64,000 bases of DNA from Branchiostoma belcheri (Eukaryota; Chordata; Leptocardii; Amphioxiformes; Branchiostomatidae), in NCBI RefSeq assembly GCF_001625305.1, contig NW_017804120.1:1957095-2021094 (forward strand). The letters run 5' to 3'. A model generated the notes under the pieces. That model was given only the letters and a program-made list of their open reading frames with translations. It was not told the origin of the DNA and searched no databases. Below are positions 61,701 through 64,000 of this stretch, piece after piece. A program made the position numbers and the translations under genes. Each line of letters begins with the position of its first letter. Position 1 is the stretch's first letter.

Positions 61701-62401
61701 TGTTTTCTCACAAGTTAGATAATTAGTCATTAATAGGGGTTATTAATTAGATACAAGTAAATATAATCATATTAGGTACAAAATAATGACTTTTGCCAAA
61801 TTAATTTCAAATAAGAACACCTGAAGTTTCACACTTTTAGTTGAAATTTGATCAGGGACATGAAAACGCCAAGTTGTTTTCTATTTAAACACGTTTTGCT
61901 GTTTTAGAGTTTTGCTTTTTGACGACATAAATCGTGATATGTAACACCTCAAGATCCAACCTTCAAGAACATTTTTTCTGTTCTCAAGAAAGCTTTAAAC
62001 CGAACCTTTGAGGTTAGTAATGTTCATTTTTACGTTCCCCATGTAGTCTGTAGAAAACAGGTAGCTTTGAAATGATGGTCCTAAAACATCTCAACAGTAT
62101 AACACATCACTATTTGAAGAATAGATACTCAAGTATTTGCGTATTGAGGACAAAAGCTTTGTTCCAAAGTTCGCTGAGATGTTTTAGCTCATTCAGAGCA
62201 TTTACTAGTTACTACTAATAATTTTACCCAATGCTTACTTATATGCTATTCATACCTATCTGGATGAATGAGTTCTGATCGTTGTAACCGCCGCCATGAT
62301 GATGATGATGATGAACAGGTTTTCGTGTTTTTTTCTCCAGCGATGACGACACAAAGCCGCAAGGTTTTCTGGAATTACTGCGATGCTGCCGGTGTTTCTA
62401 A
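55734..62401 (+). CDS. Gene D: single CBM48 protein with KPTP repeats and hydrophobic tail; frame break inside
   Basis: Exons 55734-55849, 56028-56143, 56532-56631 and 57011-61259, or alternatively to 61156 spliced to 62341-62401. Module D1 is followed by an acidic linker, a long KPTPKEEE/KPTPKVEE repeat and a C-terminus. The reading frame of the fourth exon stops at 57547, while the frame that carries the remaining 1240 residues is offset. Comparison with an internal homologous segment at about 57965-58010 suggests 2 nt are missing near 57515. The unspliced tail ends in a hydrophobic stretch (PFCFLLLSVIFVTLWWFLLI) typical of a tail anchor. The alternative exon ends GFLELLRCCRCF, a Cys-rich tail. 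The start is unsettled: the exon opens TGGCGGAA, like the paralogues' ATGGCGGA/ATGGCAGA but without its A. Next ATG is 56034. Function is inferred: a membrane-tethered glycogen-binding adaptor. Confidence 0.75.
56253..56400. mobile_element. Short TIR element ATGCGGCTGGAAAGAGTAGA
   Basis: 148 bp with about 47-bp inverted ends (ATGCGGCTGGAAAGAGTAGA then AATCGGCCAAATAGAGAGAT) in a gene D intron. No ORF. Confidence 0.9.
56655..56945 (+). mobile_element. Interspersed element 'ACCGAAGGAAAACAT', copy in gene D intron
   Basis: Shares GACCAGACGTCTGTCACCAT, GTGTTGGGTTACATTATG and GTGAAGGTAAACATTTTGCA, and ends immediately before the long exon of gene D. Confidence 0.65.
59490..60905 (+). repeat. KPTPKxEE coding microrepeat in gene D
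   Basis: Dozens of 7- to 10-residue units (KPTPKEE, KPTPKVEE, KPAPKEEE), alternately K/P-rich and E-rich, encoded by AAGCCTACACCTAAGGAGGA-type units of 21-30 nt. A duplicated larger block (59695-59800 and 60060-60130) contains PASKEEEEKSA. The repeat gives very long spurious ORFs on the opposite strand. Confidence 0.92.
61179..61259 (+). other. Hydrophobic C-terminal segment of gene D (candidate tail anchor)
   Basis: About 24 apolar residues with two Trp directly before the stop, after a charged stretch (SEAKRRYHELD). This is the only clear transmembrane-type segment in the four CBM48 genes. It is present only if the donor at 61156 (AAAAGAAG/GTATCA) is not used. Confidence 0.65.
61672..61677 (+). 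terminator. Polyadenylation signal for the unspliced form of gene D
   Basis: AATAAA 413 bp after the stop at 61259, the first canonical signal downstream. Confidence 0.35.
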
Positions 62402-62422
62402 CTTTACGAAGAGGAGAATCAG
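62341..62422 (+). other. Candidate alternative 3' exon of gene D (Cys-rich tail)
   Basis: Follows a strong polypyrimidine acceptor TTTTTTTCTCCAG. It joins in phase to the donor at 61156, giving SDDDTKPQGFLELLRCCRCF and TAA at 62399. It ends in AATCAG/GTAAAG, with a further acceptor at 62524 for an untranslated exon. Confidence 0.55.
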
Positions 62423-64000
62423 GTAAAGTTGAATTTCTAAATTTTGTCTTCAATTGACCTTACAGGTGAATTTATTTTGAGTTCTGAACCTTCTTTTAAT
62501 CTATGGATTCCTTTTCTTTTTCAGGGGCACTTCAGGAAACTGTTGAAAACCTCTGAAGATCATGTGGAAGATGATTACAAACTTAACTTAATTTTCTTGC
62601 CTCAATTGTTGGGCTGAAGCAATGTACATTCATAGAGAAGAGATAGAGAGGAATGGACCGGGAAAAGGTCTGAAAACAAGACATAATTATGGGACAAAAA
62701 AATACTCAAAACTCCAAAACGAACCAAACAAACAAACAAACAACCAAACAAACAAGCACACTGTGGCAGTACGGATGTTATAGATTAATTACTTTAAAGT
62801 TGTAATCATAGTTTGACTTTATTGTTATTGTTGTACTCAACATAGATAATCCTTTGTGTTTATGCAACTTGCTAAAAGCTGTAGAAATTTGACTTATACG
62901 TTGGTTTCTTGGTTATGGTATGATTTTACTTAGTATGCCATTAAAATGAAAGAGAGCCACAAATAAAAGTGAATTGTATTTCTTGTACGTTATGCTGGGA
63001 AACAGGTTTCCGAGGCTTACTGGTCTTACAGTTAAGAGGATCACTATGATAAACTAAACTAAGAAAAACAAACAGACAAACCACACATCTTGTAACGTTG
63101 ATGAAGGTTAGACATCCAGGTAAACGATACTCGTAAGAAAATTTAAACTCTACTACTGGATCAGTTAACGGATTTATTTCCGGACGTTTCGAGTGACATC
63201 CATCACTCTTCTTCAGCGTCACAAATGAACAGAGAACCGATTCACTCTTATATACAAGTAACTAGAAAAACCGGTTAAACAACAAGGTCCGTAAGAACGA
63301 AGCTTTATCGTGTAAAAGAACTGTAGGCCATCTATGAGCGCATCTACAACCCCACCCTGAACAGGAAGGGGGGACTGCGCATAGAACTCTCAAGCACATG
63401 GGATCCCGCCCTGCCACAGCCCAAGGGACAGTAACTTTTCCTATGGTAATTTCTTACCATAGGAACCTTCCTTACATGACAAAGACTCTTACGGTTGTTG
63501 AACAGGTTTTTCTAGTTCTAATTCCCGTACATCGAGTGAACCGTTCTTTTACATGATAAAGCTTCTTACGGACCTTGTTGTTTAACCGGTTTTTCTAGTT
63601 ACTTGTATATAAGAGTGAATCGGTTCTCTGTTCATTTGTGACGCTGAAGAAGAGTGATGGATGTCACTCGAAACGTCCGGAAATAAATCCGTTAACTGAT
63701 CCAGTAGTAGAGTTTGAATTTTCTTACGAGCACACATCTTGTAGACTGGTTTATTAAAAAAGAAATTGTTAACGGGCCGAATTGTAAATTCCATCAAAGC
63801 AACATAAAAATACATTGCAGCTCGGTCGCCGTCTAAGTACTTAAAATACATAAGACATAAGACCTCCTTGTCGGAGAAACAGCCTCTTAAGTGGCTGTTA
63901 ACTCTGTGGGTAGGGAGGGACAACAAGTCACAGTAAAACCAACCGGTAGGTTCTATAAGCTGCCTGTTCGAAAAACTGTGATACAAAATATAGTACTGAG
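62423..64000. other. Region right of gene D
   Basis: A candidate 3' untranslated exon from 62525, then an A/C-rich stretch near 62715-62760 (AAACAAACAAACAA) and an AATAAA at 62962. The fold-back element follows. The ORF at 63582-63986 on the minus strand arises from its arm. Nothing else recognised. Confidence 0.5.
63131..63729. mobile_element. Fold-back retroelement remnant, probably Penelope-like
   Basis: Arms 63131-63321 and 63543-63729 are inverted copies of about 190 bp with few differences. The spacer holds a short remnant whose translation contains NPTLNR and GGLR, as in the C-terminal part of Penelope-like elements, and it is broken. Each arm contains a CTGAAGA-hairpin-GAAAC motif. 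The near-identity of the arms suggests a fairly young insertion. Confidence 0.5.

Overview
Animal genomic DNA with spliced genes, long introns, many short inverted-repeat transposons and microsatellites. The BLM orthologue has vertebrate-like domain order, and the compact introns and repeat families (for example an interspersed repeat resembling AATTGGACTCACCC) suggest an invertebrate deuterostome, most likely a lancelet (Branchiostoma). The species is inference; no mitochondrial or rRNA marker is present.

Left third, minus strand (1-16.7 kb): most of a Bloom syndrome (BLM/RecQ) helicase gene. Eighteen coding exons with fully consistent reading phases run from the start codon at 15784 down to the RQC winged helix at 874. 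The HRDC domain and C-terminus lie off the left edge. Transposons have marked this gene. A hAT-like element sits in the splice donor of the first coding exon. A tandem duplication has copied the acceptor of an RQC exon, and a partial copy of another RQC exon could act as a poison exon.

Middle (16.7-23.5 kb): the 5' part of a rhodopsin-class GPCR on the plus strand, cut by a 20-N assembly gap. Beyond the gap is a TTTTA microsatellite. A duplicated block, inverted-repeat elements and a perfect 118-bp palindrome fill the rest.

Right two thirds, plus strand (23.5-62.4 kb): a tandem family of four genes, here called A, B, C and D. They encode nine AMPK-beta-type glycogen-binding modules (CBM48, 'AMPK1_CBM'), arranged 1, 3, 4 and 1. 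Every module is split over three exons at the same two positions (phase 2, then phase 0), and the carbohydrate-contacting W, K, W, T and N residues are mostly kept. Modules are joined by very long charged disordered linkers, some encoded by single exons of up to 5 kb and built from in-frame minisatellites: 26 aa in B, 58 aa in C and KPTP-type in D. No AMPK-beta C-terminal alpha/gamma-binding domain is seen, so these are not AMPK subunits. Gene D has a hydrophobic C-terminal tail, gene A a basic Pro-rich tail, and gene C a strong LC3-interacting-type motif. I infer a family of glycogen- or polysaccharide-binding scaffold proteins, which I do not recognise as a named system and rate as the most interesting content here. 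A tRNA-Thr(CGU) gene lies between A and B. The right end holds a fold-back retroelement remnant.
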